From: Clostridia bacterium
GTDB lineage: Bacteria > UBA6262 > WVXT01 > JAUXBS01
Direction: 5' to 3'
DNA length: 6,506 bases
NCBI GenBank assembly: GCA_030618495.1
Contig: JAUXDE010000092.1
Coordinates: 1 to 6,506 of the forward strand
Below are positions 4,539 to 6,506 of the stretch, one piece after another. Positions within the stretch are counted from its first letter, which is position 1. Each line of letters opens with the position of its first letter. Both the position numbers and the translations under genes were made by a program. Under the pieces are notes generated by a model. It ran no database searches. It worked only from the letters and a program-made list of their open reading frames with translations, and had not been told where the DNA came from.

Positions 4539-6506
4539 ATTTCTTGTCGTCTTTTTTCTCTTCTTCACTGTATTCCGCATCAACCACATCTTCTTTTTTC
4601 TTATCGCCGGAGCCACCCGGGTCACCCTGGCCTGATGTCGCAGATCCTGAGCTTGCCGAAGGATCACCTGTTTGCCCTGGCTGTCCTGTTTGCCCTGCCT
4701 GAGCGGCTTGTTCTGCCTGCTGTTTCTTTGACGCCTCCTTATAGACAAACTCGGCAAGTTTATGCGCGGCAGTCATAAGTTCTTCTTTCGTTTTCTTTAT
4801 TTTTTCTATATCCTTGCCCTTTAAGGCTTCCTTTGCCGCGCCAAGCGCCTTTTCAATTTTTTCCTTTTCCTTGGCGTCAAGCTTATCACCGTAATCCTTC
4901 AGGGATTTCTCCGTTGAATAAACCAGAGAATCCGTTTCGTTGGTTACCTCTATTCCCTCTTTCTTTTTCTTATCATCCTCGGCATGAGCTTCCGCTTCTT
5001 TGACAAGTTTATCTATCTCCTTTTCATCAAGCCCGCTGGAGGATTTTATCGTTATTGCCTGTTCCTTTTTCGTCCCAAGATCCTTCGCTGATACGTGGAC
5101 TATTCCATTTCTATCAATATTAAACGTCACTTCAATCTGGGGCACGCCCCTGGGCGCAGGCGGTATACCCACTAGCTCAAACTGGCCAAGCGTCTTATTA
5201 TCCTGGGCCATCGGCCTTTCCCCCTGGAGGACATGAACGGTGACGGCAGGCTGGTTGTCCGCGGCTGTCGAGAATACCTGGCTTTTCTTCGTGGGAATCG
5301 TGGTATTTCGTTCTATCAGTTTCGTAAAAACCCTTCCCAGCGTTTCAATCCCCAGGGACAGGGGTGTAACATCAAGCAGGAGGACATCCTTCACTTCACC
5401 TCCAATAATACCGCCCTGAATTGCCGCGCCTACGGCAACTACTTCATCGGGATTCACACCCTTGTTGGGTTCCCTGCCGAATATTTCTTTTACAATCTCA
5501 ATCACCTTCGGCATCCTCGTCTGACCGCCTACCAGCACTACTTCGTTGATATCGCCAGCTGAAAAGTGCGCGTCAGCCATCGCGTTTTTACAGGGTTCAA
5601 TGGTCCTTTTAACCAGTTCTTCGGTTAGCTGTTCCAATTTAGCGCGCGTTAGGGTTATGTTCAGGTGCTTGGGGCCCGAATCGGTTGCCGTTACAAATGG
5701 AAGGTTTATTTCTGTCTGCATCGTCGTGGAAAGTTCGCATTTCGCCTTCTCTGCCGCCTCCTTTAATCTCTGCAGGGCCATACTGTCCTTTGATAGGTCA
5801 AGTCCTTCCTGCTTCTTGAACTCATCCACAAGCCATTTGATAACACTCTGGTCAAAATCATCGCCGCCCAGGTGCGTATCACCGTTGGTTGACTTGACTT
5901 CAATAACGCCTTCATCCAGTGCTATTTCCAGTATTGAAACATCAAATGTCCCGCCACCGAGGTCATACACGGCGATTTTCTCGTTCTTCTTCTTGTCAAG
6001 CCCGTAAGCCAGCGAAGCCGCTGTCGGTTCATTGATTATTCTTAAAACCTCGAGCCCCGCAATTTTGCCGGAATCCTTGGTCGCCTGCCTCTGGCTGTCG
6101 TTGAAGTACGCGGGAACCGTTATAACGGCCTGTGTAATCTTTTCACCCAGGTACGCTTCAGCGTCCTTCTTCATTTTTTGCAGTATCTTTGCCGATATTT
6201 CCGGCGGGGAATACAGTTTATCATCGATTTTTATCCTCACATCGCCGTTATCAGCCTCCGCTAACTGATACGGCACCAGCTGCCTGTCATGTTCTATGGT
6301 GGGGCTGTTGAGTTTCCTCCCCATAAACCTTTTAATAGAAAATACTGTCTTTAGCGGGTTTGTAATTGCCTGGCGTTTTGCCACCTGGCCTGACATTTCT
6401 TCGCCGTTTTTAGCGAAACCAACCACCGATGGAGTTGTCCTGCTTCCCTCCGCGCTGGCAATTACCACCGCCTTGCCTGCCTCCATAACAGCCATGCAGG
6501 AATTCG
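4537..6506 (-). CDS. dnaK: Chaperone protein DnaK (Hsp70), lacking about 12 N-terminal residues at the window edge
   Basis: ATP-driven Hsp70 chaperone working with DnaJ and GrpE. The frame is open to the right edge, where it reads [10 protein letters not shown], the residues that follow the IGIDLGTT opening of DnaK; only about 12 residues should be missing. The ATG at 6495 is therefore internal, not the start. Numbering from that Met, the nucleotide-binding domain shows [22 protein letters not shown] (127-148), [14 protein letters not shown] (154-167), [12 protein letters not shown] (176-187), [12 protein letters not shown] (204-215, with the usual Thr) and [12 protein letters not shown] (320-331). 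The interdomain linker is [15 protein letters not shown] (371-385). The beta-sandwich substrate-binding domain and helical lid follow. The tail (about 591-652) is disordered, Q/G/P/S rich, and ends [16 protein letters not shown], close to the usual EEV-type terminus. An 8-residue segment, DPSASSGS (611-618), is encoded by a hairpin repeat. The promoter, any CIRCE operator and any grpE lie beyond the right edge. Confidence 0.98.
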   Translation of the reverse strand, partial: NSCMAVMEAGKAVVIASAEGSRTTPSVVGFAKNGEEMSGQVAKRQAITNPLKTVFSIKRFMGRKLNSPTIEHDRQLVPYQLAEADNGDVRIKIDDKLYSPPEISAKILQKMKKDAEAYLGEKITQAVITVPAYFNDSQRQATKDSGKIAGLEVLRIINEPTAASLAYGLDKKKNEKIAVYDLGGGTFDVSILEIALDEGVIEVKSTNGDTHLGGDDFDQSVIKWLVDEFKKQEGLDLSKDSMALQRLKEAAEKAKCELSTTMQTEINLPFVTATDSGPKHLNITLTRAKLEQLTEELVKRTIEPCKNAMADAHFSAGDINEVVLVGGQTRMPKVIEIVKEIFGREPNKGVNPDEVVAVGAAIQGGIIGGEVKDVLLLDVTPLSLGIETLGRVFTKLIERNTTIPTKKSQVFSTAADNQPAVTVHVLQGERPMAQDNKTLGQFELVGIPPAPRGVPQIEVTFNIDRNGIVHVSAKDLGTKKEQAITIKSSSGLDEKEIDKLVKEAEAHAEDDKKKKEGIEVTNETDSLVYSTEKSLKDYGDKLDAKEKEKIEKALGAAKEALKGKDIEKIKKTKEELMTAAHKLAEFVYKEASKKQQAEQAAQAGQTGQPGQTGDPSASSGSATSGQGDPGGSGDKKKEDVVDAEYSEEEKKDDKK
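4643..4665. repeat. Short palindromic repeat (CCTTCGGCAAGCTCAGG type) inside the dnaK 3' end
   Basis: The 23-bp stretch has perfect 6-bp outer arms (GATCCT/AGGATC). Its core, CCTTCGGCAAGCTCAGG on the minus strand, matches from memory a small hairpin sequence (CCTTCGRCAAGCTCAGG) scattered in many bacterial and metagenomic genomes. Inside the arms a tandem G-A step can form on the plus-strand sense. It lies in frame in dnaK and codes for DPSASSGS in the disordered C-terminal tail. In another frame it gives the LRQAQDL peptide typical of spurious ORFs over this repeat. Confidence 0.65.
4667..4702. repeat. Two-copy 18-bp tandem repeat in the dnaK tail
   Basis: The two units 4667-4684 and 4685-4702 are identical at 16 of 18 bases, sharing a perfect 13-bp CCTGTTTGCCCTG. 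In dnaK they encode the repeated six-residue pattern [12 protein letters not shown] in the disordered tail. The period is a multiple of three, so the frame is kept. They lie directly beside the palindromic repeat at 4643-4665. Confidence 0.7.

Noticed and set aside
4518-4757. A 79-codon minus-strand frame over the end of dnaK and the start of dnaJ, containing V-I-L-R-Q-A-Q-D-L
   Set aside because: It overlaps the well-supported dnaK frame. The LRQAQDL peptide is what the CCTTCGxCAAGCTCAGG repeat gives in this frame, so it is a shadow.
6495-6495. ATG at 6495 as the true start of dnaK
   Set aside because: The frame continues upstream as N-S-C, which is part of the conserved phosphate-1 loop region of Hsp70. 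The real start lies just outside the window.
6500-6505. EcoRI site GAATTC at the right edge, as if from a cloning vector or adapter
   Set aside because: It encodes the conserved Asn-Ser of the DnaK GTTNSC motif in frame, so it is native sequence.

Overview
The window is a block of five bacterial housekeeping genes, all on the minus strand. In transcription order (right to left) they are dnaK, dnaJ, rsmE, mtaB and lepA. dnaK is cut at its 5' end by the right edge of the window. lepA is cut at its 3' end by the left edge. I see no gene on the plus strand. Base composition is moderate GC throughout, and all five proteins are ordinary, intact-looking family members.

Layout: dnaK (4537 to the right edge) runs into dnaJ (3395-4528), with the dnaK stop codon inside the dnaJ Shine-Dalgarno sequence. 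A 189-bp gap (3206-3394) follows. It holds a long inverted-repeat element (3275-3384) and an almost pure purine tract (minus-strand sense). Then come rsmE (2453-3205), mtaB (1180-2469, overlapping rsmE by 17 bp) and lepA (left edge to 1183, overlapping mtaB by 4 bp). The last three genes are a tightly packed, probably co-transcribed unit. dnaJ and lepA both start with TTG behind a strong Shine-Dalgarno, while rsmE and mtaB have none that is recognisable.

Function: DnaK and DnaJ are the Hsp70/Hsp40 folding machine. RsmE methylates 16S rRNA, MtaB methylthiolates tRNA at t6A37, and LepA (EF4) is a ribosome-associated GTPase. The common theme is protein folding and translation quality. The set resembles the Bacillus-type cluster lepA-hemW-hrcA-grpE-dnaK-dnaJ-prmA-rsmE-mtaB, but here prmA is missing between dnaJ and rsmE, and lepA lies downstream of mtaB. 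The structured repeat sits exactly where prmA would be.

Organism: a bacterium that I cannot place from this window. The Firmicutes-like gene set, the TTG starts, and a short hairpin repeat of the CCTTCGxCAAGCTCAGG type inside dnaK would fit an uncultivated, metagenome-derived lineage, but that is a guess.

I found no new multi-gene system. The points most worth a second look are the 110-bp structured element between dnaJ and rsmE and the in-frame repeat in the DnaK tail.
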